Notes: generated by a model not told the origin, from the sequence alone. Counted from the stretch's first letter, positions 53,229 to 63,081 are shown. The stretch is 64,000 nt of DNA from Pseudomaricurvus sp033283175 (GCA_033283175.1 JAWMQM010000002.1:372001-436000), one strand, 5' to 3'. Translations and numbers: made by a program.

Positions 53229-53658
53229 TAAAACTCCCCCAAAAACACCTGTTAAAAGTAAGAGATTCAGGCCCAACAGGTGGAAACGTCAGCCCAGGGG
53301 ATAACTACTCCCGGAATGGCAAATCGGTTCACAAAATGTGATTGCTGTTCGCTATTGGGGCGATTGTTTATTTTTGTGCCAAGGTTGGAGGTTGAAGAAA
53401 GGCGCCAATTGCCTGAGTTGGGAGGGGGGAATGTGCCTGGTGGGTGTTTTAAAAGAAAAGCTGGTGTGGTCTCCTTCGCAGGAGCGCAGTCCCCTGCGCG
53501 ATCTTTTAACGCTGTGCGATGGCGTGAACCTGTGATGCACACCAAAGGATTGTAGAAAGATCGCCCGGAGGACAGGGCTCCTACCAGGAGGCTCTCACCT
53601 GATCCAGTGGCCCGGACTCTTTTGAGTAAGCCGTTCACCTTGTTCACGGGCGAGGAAA
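53229..53658. other. Intergenic region containing a REPIN-like pair
   Basis: 430 bases between the MHYT and IclR genes on the same strand. Apart from the inverted REP-like pair (53471-53590) it holds no recognisable gene. Confidence 0.6.
53471..53590. repeat. REPIN-like pair of inverted REP elements
   Basis: Unit 1 (53471-53507) contains CGCAGGAGCGCAGTCCCCTG then CGCGATC. Unit 2 (53555-53590), inverted, reads GAAAGATCGCCCGGAGGACA then GGGCTCCTACC. The reverse complement of unit 1 aligns with unit 2 over most of its length, with GATCGC and GCTCCT blocks in register. The form AGGAGC...GCGATC is that of pseudomonad REP elements, and the two face each other about 50 bases apart as in REPINs. Confidence 0.65.
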
Positions 53659-54474
53659 CTAGCCCCCTAAACGGGAGGAGAGCTTACGGGCCTCTTCGGT
53701 CAGAGCCTGTTGCAGCTCTGCAAGGCCGGAGCGCAGCAGCGCGCTGCCAATACCGAGGGCGACCAGTGCGTTGCTCAGCTGGCCGCGGCTGTTCCACACC
53801 GGGACGGCAACCACGGTAACTCCGGAGATGTAGTTGCCCGCGTCCACGGCAAACCCCTGTTTTTTGGTCTCTTCGATCTGTTGCAGCCACTCCTCATAGG
53901 CCGGTGGCTCATCCCAGCGCAGCTTATCGAACTGTGCTTTCAGGTCGACACCGCTGCAGTCGCTGAACGCAGCGATACACCGCCCCGTTGCACTGACAAA
54001 CACCGGGAAACGGCTGCCCACTTCCGCACGCAGCTGGAAATTGCTGCCGGCTTCCGAGCAGCTCACCACAATGATGTTTTCCAGCCCCGAGATCTGTACA
54101 CCGAGCATGGTGACGTCGTGGGTGTGACTGATACGGTCCAGCACCGGTTGCGCCAGGCTGGTGAACTGGTCACGCCCGAGCCATTGGCGGGCGAGGGTCA
54201 GTACGCCCGCGTCCAGGCTGTAGCGTTTGGTGTCCGGATCCATGTTCACGAACTGCTCGGTAACCAGCGCCCTGAGGACGTTAAGGGCGGTGCTGGGTAC
54301 CAGGTCCAGCTCACGGGCGATGGTCTGAACCCCGAGGGGGGCATCGCTGCGGCCCAGCAGGCGCAGTATCGCAGCGGCGCGGGAGATGGCGGGTGCCTTG
54401 CTCTCCTTGACGGCCTGGGCCAGCTTGCGTCCGCGGGTCTTATGGCCGGAATCGTTGTTTTCGATATTCGTCAT
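53659..54474 (-). CDS. IclR-family transcriptional regulator
   Basis: 271 residues. Residues about 28-90 form the winged HTH (AILRLLGRSDAPLGVQTIAR then STALNVLRALVTEQFV); the remainder is the IclR effector domain with FPVFVSATGRCIAAF and GVTVVAVPVWNSRGQLSNAL. A basic N-terminal tail of about 25 residues (SGHKTRGRKLAQAVKESKAP) is longer than usual. It is divergent from the acyl-CoA ligase operon and is the likely regulator of it. Effector unknown. Confidence 0.9.
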   Translation of the reverse strand: MTNIENNDSGHKTRGRKLAQAVKESKAPAISRAAAILRLLGRSDAPLGVQTIARELDLVPSTALNVLRALVTEQFVNMDPDTKRYSLDAGVLTLARQWLGRDQFTSLAQPVLDRISHTHDVTMLGVQISGLENIIVVSCSEAGSNFQLRAEVGSRFPVFVSATGRCIAAFSDCSGVDLKAQFDKLRWDEPPAYEEWLQQIEETKKQGFAVDAGNYISGVTVVAVPVWNSRGQLSNALVALGIGSALLRSGLAELQQALTEEARKLSSRLGG

Positions 54475-54717
54475 TATTCAGGACTATCAACGTTAATTGG
54501 TCGTTAGTGTACAGCGATCAGTGGCACGGATTTAACCCTTTGGCCGGGCTTTTGAGCGTTGCTCATGAATCCGGCTGTTCAATATATAAAATAGTTTTCT
54601 ATATTTACAACAAAAAATGAATGTGGCATCGTGTTAACCACTCAAGGCGAGGTGCCCATCCAGGCATCGACAGCCTGACAAATACTGAATAATGATAAAA
54701 ATTACAGTGGTGAAGTG

Positions 54718-56283
54718 ATGAAAAAACTCACTGAGTACACGTCGTACGCAGATGCCCGGGAGCACGCCAATTCGGCAGCGCTGTGGGAACTGTTCGACGG
54801 TGATCGTGAATACCTCAATATCGCTCATGAGTGTATGACCCGTCATGCCGATGGCTCTGGTCGCGCCGCTGTGCGCCTGGCCTGTGCCGACGGTCGTGAC
54901 GAGATCCTGAGCTTTGACCAAATCTCCACCGGTGCTGCGCAGTTTGCTCACTGGCTGGACGCCAACGGTGTACAGCCGGGCGAACGTATCGCCTTTATGC
55001 TGGAGCCCTCGCTGCCGTTCTATGTGTGCCTGTTCGGGGCCATGCAGACTGGTGCCATCAGTGTGCCCATGTTCACCCTGTTTGGCCCCGACGCGCTGCG
55101 CCTGCGCATAGACGACTGCAAGCCCACCATTCTGGTGACCAACGCCGAAAAGGCCGAAGTGGCCCGTGGTATTGACGGGGTGCGTGTGGTGGTTGCCGAC
55201 CAGGGGCTGCTGGATGAAATTTCCAAATACCCCGGTAGCTACGAGCCCAAAACCAAAGCCAACGACCTGGCGGTGTTCCAGTACACCTCTGGCACCACCC
55301 GTGAGCTGCCTGAGGCGGTCAAGCACACCCACAAGTCGATTGTTACCCTGATGTTCGCCGCGCTTTACGGTACCGGCATTCGTCCCGGTGATGAGTTCTT
55401 CTGCCCATCATCTCCCGCCTGGGGTCACGGGCTGTGGCACGGCACCCTGGCGCCGCTGGCACTGGGTGTGACCACCGGAACCTTCTCCGGTAAGTTCGAC
55501 GCCACCCGCCTGATGAAGGCGCTGCAGGACTTCAAAATTACCAACATGTCCGCCGCGGCGACTCACTACCGCCTGATGAAAAACACCGGCAACGCCAGCC
55601 AGTTTGAGTTTTTCTTCAAGAAGCTGTCGTTCACTGGTGAGCCGATTGACCCCGCCACACTGGAGTTCATCGACGAGACCTTTAAGGTACCGGCCTGCAG
55701 TATGTACGGCACCACCGAAATCGGTGTGGTACTGGTGAACTTCCCGGGCGCTGAGGACTTTGAGCGCAAGCCTGGCTCACTGGGCAAGCCGATCCCCGGC
55801 CTGAAGCTGGAAGTCCACCGTCCTGATGGCACCGAAACCGACGCCGATGAAGTCGGCGAGTTGATGCTCTGGAAAAAAGATCACTGGGAGACCACCAAAG
55901 ACCGCGCCATGGTTGATGCTGATGGCTACCTCTACCACTGTGGACGTGCCGATGACGTCATTATTTCTGCCGGCTGGACCATGAGTGCGGTGGAGATTGA
56001 GCACACCATGCTCAAGCACGACGACGTGAAAGAGGTGGGTGTTATCGGTGTGCCGGACGAAAAACGTGGCCAGGTGGTGAAAGCCTTCGTGGTGACTGAT
56101 CGTCCCGCCAGTGAAGAGTATGTGAAAGAGTTACAGGATTTTACCCGGGAGCGTCTCGCGCAACACGAGTTCCCGCGTATCGTTGAATTTGTGAGTGAGC
56201 TTCCGAAGACGCCGGCAGGCAAGGTTCACCGCAAGAAGCTTCGCGACCAGGAAGCTGCCAAAGCCGCTGCAGCCGGCATCTGA
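54718..56283 (+). CDS. Acyl-CoA ligase (AMP-dependent synthetase)
   Basis: 521 residues from ATG 54718 (GTG 54715 adjoins). The phosphate loop is YTSGTTRELPEAVKHTH, slightly different from the usual SGTTGxPKG. The adenylate region is YGTTEIGVVL, the hinge is YHCGRADDVIISAGW, and the catalytic lysine is near the end in TPAGKVHRKKL. Activates a carboxylic acid to its CoA thioester, the entry step of this operon. Short N-terminus and benzoate-ligase-like layout; substrate not predictable. Confidence 0.9.
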   Translation: MKKLTEYTSYADAREHANSAALWELFDGDREYLNIAHECMTRHADGSGRAAVRLACADGRDEILSFDQISTGAAQFAHWLDANGVQPGERIAFMLEPSLPFYVCLFGAMQTGAISVPMFTLFGPDALRLRIDDCKPTILVTNAEKAEVARGIDGVRVVVADQGLLDEISKYPGSYEPKTKANDLAVFQYTSGTTRELPEAVKHTHKSIVTLMFAALYGTGIRPGDEFFCPSSPAWGHGLWHGTLAPLALGVTTGTFSGKFDATRLMKALQDFKITNMSAAATHYRLMKNTGNASQFEFFFKKLSFTGEPIDPATLEFIDETFKVPACSMYGTTEIGVVLVNFPGAEDFERKPGSLGKPIPGLKLEVHRPDGTETDADEVGELMLWKKDHWETTKDRAMVDADGYLYHCGRADDVIISAGWTMSAVEIEHTMLKHDDVKEVGVIGVPDEKRGQVVKAFVVTDRPASEEYVKELQDFTRERLAQHEFPRIVEFVSELPKTPAGKVHRKKLRDQEAAKAAAAGI

Positions 56284-56303
56284 TTACCGAGGAGAAGATA
56301 AAT

Positions 56304-57431
56304 ATGTCTACTAATAAATTTCCGAAAATCACTGAAGAGGGCCTGGCTGCCCTGCGCGAGCGTATCGGTGTAAAAATCACCAATACCATCGAGCCATGGA
56401 ACTACGAAGCCACTCGCGATGCCGTCCGGCATTACGCCCACGGCATTGGCGATGACAACCCATTGTGGTGTGACCCCGAGTATGCCAAGAACACCAAGTA
56501 CGGCGACATTATTGCGCTGCCAAGCTTTATGTTCACCACCAGCCGTATTATTTCCGGCTATTGCGGCGGCCTGTCCGGCGTACACGCCATGTGGGCCGGT
56601 GCCAACTGGAACTGGCACAAGCCGGTCAAGCGCAACGACACCATCACCACAGAAGCCTACCTGAAAGACCTGGTTGAGCATCAGACCAAGTTTGCCGGTC
56701 GCGCCTTCCAGCAGATCTACCATGTGGATTTCTACAACCAGGACGGTGATCTGGTAGCCGATGCCGACAGCTGGGTATTCCGTACCGACCGTGACGAAGC
56801 CCGTGAGCGCGGCACCAAGTACACCGAAGTAAAAGGCAAGGTAGAGCCGTTTACCGACGAGCAGCTGGCCGAGTGGTCCAAACTGTACGATAACGAAGAG
56901 ATTCGCGGTGCAACCCCACGTTTCTACGAAGATGTGGAAGTGGGCGAGAAACTGCCAACCATGATGAAAGGCCCAATGACCGTAACCGGCTTTATCTGTT
57001 ACGCCCAAGGCTGGGGTGGTCTCTACATCCGTGCCAACAAACTGGCTTACCAGATGCAGCAGAAGCACCCGGGTACCGGTATCAAGAACCGCTTCAATGT
57101 GCCTGACTGTCCAGAGCGTGTGCACTGGGATGAAGAGTTTGCCCTGCAGGTTGGTGCACCCGGTGCTTACGACTACGGCCCCGAGCGCGCTTCCTGGCTG
57201 ACTCACCACGCCACCAACTGGATGGGTGATGATGGCTTCCTGCGTAGCGCCAACAGCGAAATCCGTCGTCACAACCCGGACGGTGATGTGATCTTTATCA
57301 ACGGTGAAGTCACCCGCAAGTGGGTAGAAGATGGCAAGCACCTGGTAGAGATTACCCAGAAGGCCACCACTCATCGTGATGAGCTGTCTGCACAGGGTAC
57401 CTGTGTAGTGGAACTGCCAAGCCGCGGCTAA
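56304..57431 (+). CDS. MaoC/FAS1-like double-hotdog dehydratase, copy C
   Basis: 375 residues, GAGGAGA upstream. Clear MaoC/FAS1-like N-terminus: AVRHYAHGIGDDNPLWCDPE, YAKNTKYGDIIALPSF. It shares YHVDFYNQDGDLVADADSW with copies A and B but is otherwise divergent. A second hotdog fills the C-terminal third. Directly after the ligase, so the likely (R)-enoyl-CoA hydratase of the second module. Confidence 0.78.
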   Translation: MSTNKFPKITEEGLAALRERIGVKITNTIEPWNYEATRDAVRHYAHGIGDDNPLWCDPEYAKNTKYGDIIALPSFMFTTSRIISGYCGGLSGVHAMWAGANWNWHKPVKRNDTITTEAYLKDLVEHQTKFAGRAFQQIYHVDFYNQDGDLVADADSWVFRTDRDEARERGTKYTEVKGKVEPFTDEQLAEWSKLYDNEEIRGATPRFYEDVEVGEKLPTMMKGPMTVTGFICYAQGWGGLYIRANKLAYQMQQKHPGTGIKNRFNVPDCPERVHWDEEFALQVGAPGAYDYGPERASWLTHHATNWMGDDGFLRSANSEIRRHNPDGDVIFINGEVTRKWVEDGKHLVEITQKATTHRDELSAQGTCVVELPSRG

Positions 57432-57651
57432 ACCGTGGTGGGGTGCTGGCTGCCAGACGCAGTCGGGCACCCACACAGCAGGAGGCCCGGGGTCTCCTGT
57501 TGTCCTATTTTCGGCCTGATGCCGGTCTACCGGCCGGCATTGGCTCAGGGCATAGGCCCTTCGCAAAACATAAGTCCGTGCGCCGATCGCCTTTGCGCCG
57601 CCACGGATCATAATAAAGAAATTGCATCAAAATATTCTGTAGGTACTCCGT

Positions 57652-58881
57652 ATGGAAGAGACCAGCATGGAAGAGAGCAATACTCCGACATGGGCAGGCC
57701 CTCTCAAGGGCGTACGGGTTCTGGACTTTACCCGCGTATTGGCCGGCCCATCCGCTTCACTGGCACTGGCAGACCTGGGCGCTGAAGTAATCAAGGTGGA
57801 GCCGCCGGGCACCGGCGACGAGACTCGTACTTTTCCGCCGTTTCGTGAAGGCGAGAGCCACTATTACATCAGCGTTAACCGCGGCAAGAAGAGCATTGTC
57901 ATCGATCTCAAGACCGAAGCCGGGTTGCAGCTGATCAAGGGGCTGGTGCTGGAGTGCGATGTCCTGCTGGAAAACTACCGTCCCGGCGTCATGGATCGCC
58001 TGGGATTGGGTTACGAGACTCTGTCTGCCATTAACCCGCGCCTTATCTACTGCGCGATCTCCGGCTTTGGCCAGACCGGTCCGCTGAAGGACAAACCCTC
58101 ATTCGATATCGTATTGCAGGCGCTCTCCGGCGCCCTCAGTGTCAATGGTGAGCCAGGCGCGATGCCTACCAAGATGGGCATACCCCTGGGGGATCTGATC
58201 GGCGGAGTGAACGGGCCCATCGGTATTCTGGCAGCACTCTATGAGCGCAGTGTCACCGGTAAGGGCCGGCTGATCGATGTCAGCCTGCTGGACGGCATGA
58301 TCGGCATGCTGGGCTATCTGGCGCAGCTGGCGTTCTTTAAGGGCGAAGACCCTAAACCCCAGGGTTCACAACACCCAAATCTGGTTCCCTACGGCAATTT
58401 CCCCGCCAAAGACGGTTCGATCATTATCGCCTGTCTTACCAACACTTTCTGGGAGCGTATCTGTACCGCGTTGTCCATGCCGGAGCGGATCACCGATCCA
58501 CTGTTTAACAGCATCGAGAAGCGCCGCGATCGCCGCGATCTGGTGAATGAACTGATCTCCAACTACACGCGGGAAAAGACCGTGGCGGAACTGGAGATCC
58601 TGCTGTCGGAGCACCAGGTGCCCAATGCACCCATTCTTGGGGTGCTTGAGGCATTGTCCCAACCCCAGGCCGTGGCTCGGGAGATGGTGGTCGAGACCGA
58701 GCACAAAACGCTCGGCAAGATACCGATTGTCAATCGTCCCATTCGTTTTCCTGAGGACAGGCAGCCTATCCCGGCGGCACCGCCGGTACTGGGCCAGCAT
58801 ACGGACGAGGTCCTCAGTGAAGTACTTAAGCTCTCCCCGGAGCAGATCCGGCAGCTGCGCGAGGGTAGTGTGGTCTGCTGA
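57652..58881 (+). CDS. CaiB/BaiF (class III) CoA-transferase, second copy
   Basis: 409 residues (ATG 57652; ATG 57667 is also possible). VRVLDFTRVLAGPSASLALA, EVIKVEPPGTGDETRTF and NRGKKSIVIDL, with the catalytic Asp in MGIPLGDLIGGVNGP. Paralogue of 37226 but clearly diverged. The 220-base gap from copy C and a following terminator suggest its own transcript. Confidence 0.92.
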   Translation: MEETSMEESNTPTWAGPLKGVRVLDFTRVLAGPSASLALADLGAEVIKVEPPGTGDETRTFPPFREGESHYYISVNRGKKSIVIDLKTEAGLQLIKGLVLECDVLLENYRPGVMDRLGLGYETLSAINPRLIYCAISGFGQTGPLKDKPSFDIVLQALSGALSVNGEPGAMPTKMGIPLGDLIGGVNGPIGILAALYERSVTGKGRLIDVSLLDGMIGMLGYLAQLAFFKGEDPKPQGSQHPNLVPYGNFPAKDGSIIIACLTNTFWERICTALSMPERITDPLFNSIEKRRDRRDLVNELISNYTREKTVAELEILLSEHQVPNAPILGVLEALSQPQAVAREMVVETEHKTLGKIPIVNRPIRFPEDRQPIPAAPPVLGQHTDEVLSEVLKLSPEQIRQLREGSVVC

Positions 58882-58899
58882 GTTACTGTTTTCAGAAAC

Positions 58900-58949
58900 C
58901 CCTCCGAATGCAGGAGGCAGTTACGATCCTGTCCCCGGAGGGCTTTTTT
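58900..58949 (+). terminator. Branched terminator after the second CoA-transferase
   Basis: CCCTCCG (58900-58906) / CGGAGGG (58936-58942) enclosing an inner CAGGA/TCCTG stem, followed by CTTTTTT. Confidence 0.8.
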
Positions 58950-59069
58950 CCCTGACAACCGCTCCCTTAATTCAGTAATATGGCCGCTTTTCAGAAGCAG
59001 AGCCACTTGCCCCGGATGGGCGAGGCGTGATGCAAGCGTGAACAAGAGATAGAGAGAAGAGGTTGGGTT

Positions 59070-59981
59070 ATGGCGGATCTGAGATTCGATAATCGCGTAG
59101 CAGTCATTACCGGCGCAGGCCGTGGCCTGGGGCGCGCATATGCGCTGCTGCTGGCCGGGCGTGGCGCGAAAGTGGTGGTAAATGACCCCGGTGTCAGTAT
59201 GAGTGGTGACACTACTGATGAAGGTCCGGCCGAGGCCCTGGTACAGGAAATCAAGGCAGCGGGTGGCGAGGCCATTGCCAATACCGATTCGGTTGCCACT
59301 GCGGAAGGCGGGCAGGCCATGATAGATGCGGCCATCAACACCTATGGCCGTATCGACATTATTATTCATAACGCGGGTATCGTCCGTCGCGCGCCACTGG
59401 CGGAGATGAGCCACGCGGATTTTGAGCTGGTGCTGGATGTGCATTTGCGTGGCGGTTTTAACGTTGTGCGCGCGGCTATGCCTTATATGCAGCAAGCGGG
59501 TTATGGCCGTATCGTGTTAACCGGTTCTGTGAATGGCCTGTATGGCAAGTCCGAGAATACCAATTACAGTGTCGCCAAGGCCGGACTGGTTGGCCTGTCC
59601 AACACCATCGCCGTGGAAGGCGAGGCCTTCAATATCAAGAGCAATGTGATCCTGCCTGGCGCAGTGACCCGCATGGCCGAAGGTCTGGATACCAGCCAGT
59701 ACCCGCCCATGGAGCCAGAGATGGTAGCGCCGCTGGTAGGGTGGTTAAGCCATGAAAGCTGTTCGGTATCCGGTGAGATGCTGATCTCCATGGCGGGCCG
59801 CACGGCGGTGGCCTATACCTCCGAGACCCGGGGTGTCTACCTGCCGGATCTGACTATGGAGGCTGTGGCGGAGAACATCGATGCGATTCACAGCACCGAC
59901 AACCATCTCACTTTCCCGGTACTGCCGTCGGGTAACCTTGACCACCTGATGTATTGCTTCCAAATGGCGAAGCAGGGCTGA
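59070..59981 (+). CDS. MFE-2/17-beta-HSD4-type short-chain dehydrogenase, second copy
   Basis: 303 residues. RVAVITGAGRGLGRAYALLL, KVVVNDPGVSMSGDT, HNAGIVRRAPLAEMS, active-site TNYSVAKAGLVGL, and AVTRMAEGLDTSQYPPMEPE. It has the same C-terminal extension as the protein at 44086 (SVSGEMLISMAGRTA onward). The strong pairwise similarity makes the two SDRs paralogues, each next to a CoA-transferase and hotdog dehydratase. AGAGAGAAG precedes the ATG. Confidence 0.88.
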   Translation: MADLRFDNRVAVITGAGRGLGRAYALLLAGRGAKVVVNDPGVSMSGDTTDEGPAEALVQEIKAAGGEAIANTDSVATAEGGQAMIDAAINTYGRIDIIIHNAGIVRRAPLAEMSHADFELVLDVHLRGGFNVVRAAMPYMQQAGYGRIVLTGSVNGLYGKSENTNYSVAKAGLVGLSNTIAVEGEAFNIKSNVILPGAVTRMAEGLDTSQYPPMEPEMVAPLVGWLSHESCSVSGEMLISMAGRTAVAYTSETRGVYLPDLTMEAVAENIDAIHSTDNHLTFPVLPSGNLDHLMYCFQMAKQG

Positions 59982-60213
59982 CCAACGTACTCGCTGCCCG
60001 GCCTCTGGCCGGGGCAGCGATATCGCCCGAGCCGTTTTACCGGGTTCACCATAGGAGCGCATAAGAGCTGCGCCTGCGAGCCGCCCGATATGGGGATCGT
60101 CACTGCTAAAAATTGTTTTTTACCGCTGCCGTTGCCGAGGTGATATAGCCCCCCGACTGCAGTGCTGATTATCTCGCCCACGAGACCGATAACGATAATA
60201 TCCGGGGTGTACA

Positions 60214-61914
60214 ATGACGCAACAACTGCCCGAACGCTGGGATCTGGAAACCGACCTACTCTGCATTGGCTCCGGCGGCGCCGGACTGGCCGCTGCCATT
60301 ACCGCCGTCGATCACGGCATAAGCGCCATGATTCTGGAACGCTCCGATCAGGTGGGTGGCGTCACGGCTTTTTCCATGGGTGAGGTGTGGGTGCCCGGTA
60401 ATCACCTGGCACAGGAACTGGGCCTCGACGACAGTATCCGTAGTGGATGCGACTACGTTCGCAATCTCTCCATGGGCTTTGCCGACGACAGCGCCATCCT
60501 CAACCAGGCCCTGCACGCGCCGGCGGCGCTGCAATTTTTCGAAAAGAGTATTGGTCTGCAGATGTGTGTGGTGCGGGACCTGCCGGATTACTACTACCCT
60601 CATGTGGATGGCAGCGTGGCAGAAGGGCGACTGCTGGAAGCCTTGCCTTTTCCCGCGGCAACGCTTGGTGAATGGCAACACAAGACTCGCGTATCACCCC
60701 ACGTCCCATACAGCCTGACCCACGAAGACATCTTCTCCAACGGCGGCATGGCCAACATGATGAACTGGGACTACACCGTCATGGGTGAGCGGCTGGCCAA
60801 CGACGAGCGCTGCGCCGGTCCCGGTCTGGCGGCCTGGTTTGTCAAAGGGGTGCTGGATCGCAATATTCCCATGCACACGGGAGTCAGCGCCGAGGAGCTG
60901 TTGACCGAAAACGGCCGAGTGGTGGGTGTGAGGGCTGAACGGGATGGCAAACCGCTCTATGTCCGTGCCCGATGCGGCGTGGTACTGGCGGTCAGCAGTT
61001 ACGAGCGCAACCCGGACTTTGCCCGCACCCTGGGGCACCAGATCGATCCGGTTTCCATGGTAATGCCCACCATTGATGGTGCCCACCTGAGGCTTGCCGG
61101 ACCTTTGGGTGCCCGCATCGCGCGGGTGCCGGATGTGACAATGCTGGGCTTTCATGTGCCGGGTGAGGAGCAGGAGGATGGCGTGCCGCTGTGGCGCGGG
61201 GCGCTGCCGTTTATGGGCTTGCCCCATACCATTGTGGTGAACCGCAATGGCCAGCGTTTCGCCAACGAGGCGTTTTATCGCTCGGTTTATTTCGCGCTGG
61301 ACAACATCGACGGCTGTACCCAGAGCTACCGAAACTTCCCCTGCTGGGTGGTGTTTGACAATCAGGCGCGGCAGAAATACCCGTTTGGCTCGTTGATGCC
61401 GGGTCAGGAAATGCCGGACGGTTTTGGCATCACCGCCAACACTCTTAAAGAACTGGCCGAAAAAACCGGCATAGAGGAAGAAGGCCTGGAGCAGACCATT
61501 GCCGCCTTCAATCGCTACAGCGAGACCGGCGAAGACCCTGAGTTCGGGCGCGGCACCTTCCCCTGGGGCGCCATGATGTGTGGCGATCCCAACCAGCAGC
61601 CCAATCCCAATCTGGGCCCACTGTCGCAGCCACCTTACTATGCGGTGCAGCTGCATCGCATGGCGGGCGGTGGTATTGCCGCCACAGGAATTCAGGCGGA
61701 TAACCACTGTCGAGCACTGAACTGGCATAACCAGCCCATCGAAGGACTCTACGTGGCCGGAAACTCTGCTGCGCGCCTGGATAACGGCGCGTTGATGCAG
61801 AGTGGCATTACCAACGCCCGAGGCATTACCCACGGTTATCTGGCGGGGCTGCACGCCGCGGGCAAACCCAGCCAACTGCTGCCGCAGGCGCTGCAGAGCG
61901 GGCAGGGGGACTGA
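60214..61914 (+). CDS. FAD-dependent 3-ketosteroid dehydrogenase-like flavoprotein
   Basis: 566 residues, ATG 60214. FAD-binding LLCIGSGGAGLAAAITAVDH and ERSDQVGGVTAFSMG at the N-terminus, and the C-terminal FAD clamp GLYVAGNSAARLDNGALMQS with GGGIAATGIQAD. This is the KstD / fumarate-reductase flavoprotein superfamily. Members desaturate ketosteroids or reduce enoates. Steroid delta-1 activity is not proven; related proteins act on other cyclic ketones. It forms a tight unit with the next gene (2-base gap). Confidence 0.82.
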   Translation: MTQQLPERWDLETDLLCIGSGGAGLAAAITAVDHGISAMILERSDQVGGVTAFSMGEVWVPGNHLAQELGLDDSIRSGCDYVRNLSMGFADDSAILNQALHAPAALQFFEKSIGLQMCVVRDLPDYYYPHVDGSVAEGRLLEALPFPAATLGEWQHKTRVSPHVPYSLTHEDIFSNGGMANMMNWDYTVMGERLANDERCAGPGLAAWFVKGVLDRNIPMHTGVSAEELLTENGRVVGVRAERDGKPLYVRARCGVVLAVSSYERNPDFARTLGHQIDPVSMVMPTIDGAHLRLAGPLGARIARVPDVTMLGFHVPGEEQEDGVPLWRGALPFMGLPHTIVVNRNGQRFANEAFYRSVYFALDNIDGCTQSYRNFPCWVVFDNQARQKYPFGSLMPGQEMPDGFGITANTLKELAEKTGIEEEGLEQTIAAFNRYSETGEDPEFGRGTFPWGAMMCGDPNQQPNPNLGPLSQPPYYAVQLHRMAGGGIAATGIQADNHCRALNWHNQPIEGLYVAGNSAARLDNGALMQSGITNARGITHGYLAGLHAAGKPSQLLPQALQSGQGD

Positions 61915-61916
61915 CC

Positions 61917-62456
61917 ATGATCGAAACCTCCCACTCGCAATTGATCGCTGTTCCCATCGAGGGCGTCTGGCACTATGTGCAGGACATCAGCCGCTGGGCC
62001 ATGTTGTTCCCCGGTTGCCAGAGTTGCGAAATCCTTGACGCCAACCGCTCACGCTGGGTACTGAAGGTAGGGGCCGGCGGCATGGTGCGTACCGTCAATG
62101 CCGTGGTTGAGGTAGAGCAGTGGCAGGGGCCGGACCAGGTGCTTTTCAACTACCGCCTGGAGCAGGAGCCGGTAGTGGGTAGTGGTACCTACCGGGCAGT
62201 GTGTCGTGGCGCCGAGGGCACTGAAATTACCCTCGAGGTACGGGTCGAAGGCAGCGGATCCATGGCGCCCATGTGGGAAGCCATGAGCCGACCGCTGTTG
62301 CCCCAGATGGCCAAGGCCTTTGCGGGGAAACTGAAATCTCATATAGAGGAAGAGGTGGGCATTGCCCCAACCGCAGCCCCTTCAGTTTGGGTAAGATTCA
62401 AAACCGCAATCTGTCGCTGGTGGCATCGGCTCACCGGTAAATCTTCAGCAGCGTAA
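61917..62456 (+). CDS. SRPBCC-family protein (CoxG-like)
   Basis: 179 residues. The SRPBCC/START-like fold begins with HSQLIAVPIEGVWHYVQDIS, RWAMLFPGCQSCEIL; the closing helix is PLLPQMAKAFAGKLKSHIEE. A basic 30-residue tail follows (WVRFKTAICRWWHRLTGK), perhaps a membrane-touching amphipathic helix, as in CoxG. It could hold a hydrophobic intermediate of the pathway. It starts 2 bases after the flavoprotein stop. Confidence 0.78.
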   Translation: MIETSHSQLIAVPIEGVWHYVQDISRWAMLFPGCQSCEILDANRSRWVLKVGAGGMVRTVNAVVEVEQWQGPDQVLFNYRLEQEPVVGSGTYRAVCRGAEGTEITLEVRVEGSGSMAPMWEAMSRPLLPQMAKAFAGKLKSHIEEEVGIAPTAAPSVWVRFKTAICRWWHRLTGKSSAA

Positions 62457-62508
62457 CTGCCCGCGCGGCAGAGAGCGTGACGAGTATTGCTGTCATCAGG
62501 AGTGAACG

Positions 62509-62943
62509 ATGAATACCGACAACAACGATCAGCCATTAACCGCAGGGCAGGGCGACTGGAAGCGTAAGGAGATGAAGGGCATTCCCGCCTCCCTGGGCGC
62601 TCTGTGGACACAGAAAACCGCTGACGGCTGGCACTATGGCGTGCAACTGGACGAGAGCCACTGCAACGCCCAGGGCATTATTCATGGCGGTGTCTTGATG
62701 ACCTTCTTCGATCACGCCCTGTCATTGAAAGTGTGGGAGGCTGCGGATCGCGCCATCTGCTCCACCGTGCAATTGGATACCCATTTTCTTAATGCAGTGA
62801 CACCACCGGCCTTCGTCGAGCTGGAATCGGAAATCCTAAAGACCGGTAAAAGCCTGATTTTTGCCCGGGGTGTGCTGAAGGTGGATGGCAAGGCCGTGAT
62901 GGAGGGGAAAGGGGTTTGGAGTGTGGTACGACCAGGTAAATAA
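62509..62943 (+). CDS. PaaI-type hotdog thioesterase
   Basis: 144 residues. The signature HGGVLMTFFDHALSLKVWEA follows NAQGI, and the closing strands read SLIFARGVLKVDGKAVMEGK. Cleaves acyl- or aryl-CoA thioesters, often as a salvage of stalled CoA. AGGAG (62499-62503) is well placed for the ATG. Last gene of the run with KstD-like and SRPBCC proteins. Confidence 0.85.
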   Translation: MNTDNNDQPLTAGQGDWKRKEMKGIPASLGALWTQKTADGWHYGVQLDESHCNAQGIIHGGVLMTFFDHALSLKVWEAADRAICSTVQLDTHFLNAVTPPAFVELESEILKTGKSLIFARGVLKVDGKAVMEGKGVWSVVRPGK

Positions 62944-63081
62944 TCCGCTTGTCGGGGCGTAAATTTGAGTCTGTTGCCAGCTCTCGATAGACTCTTTGGA
63001 CGCTGGCGCATAAATCCCTTTTATCTTCTGGTAGTCCCTGGGTAGCGTCTGGATTTAACCCCCGGATTTAAGTTTACTTTC

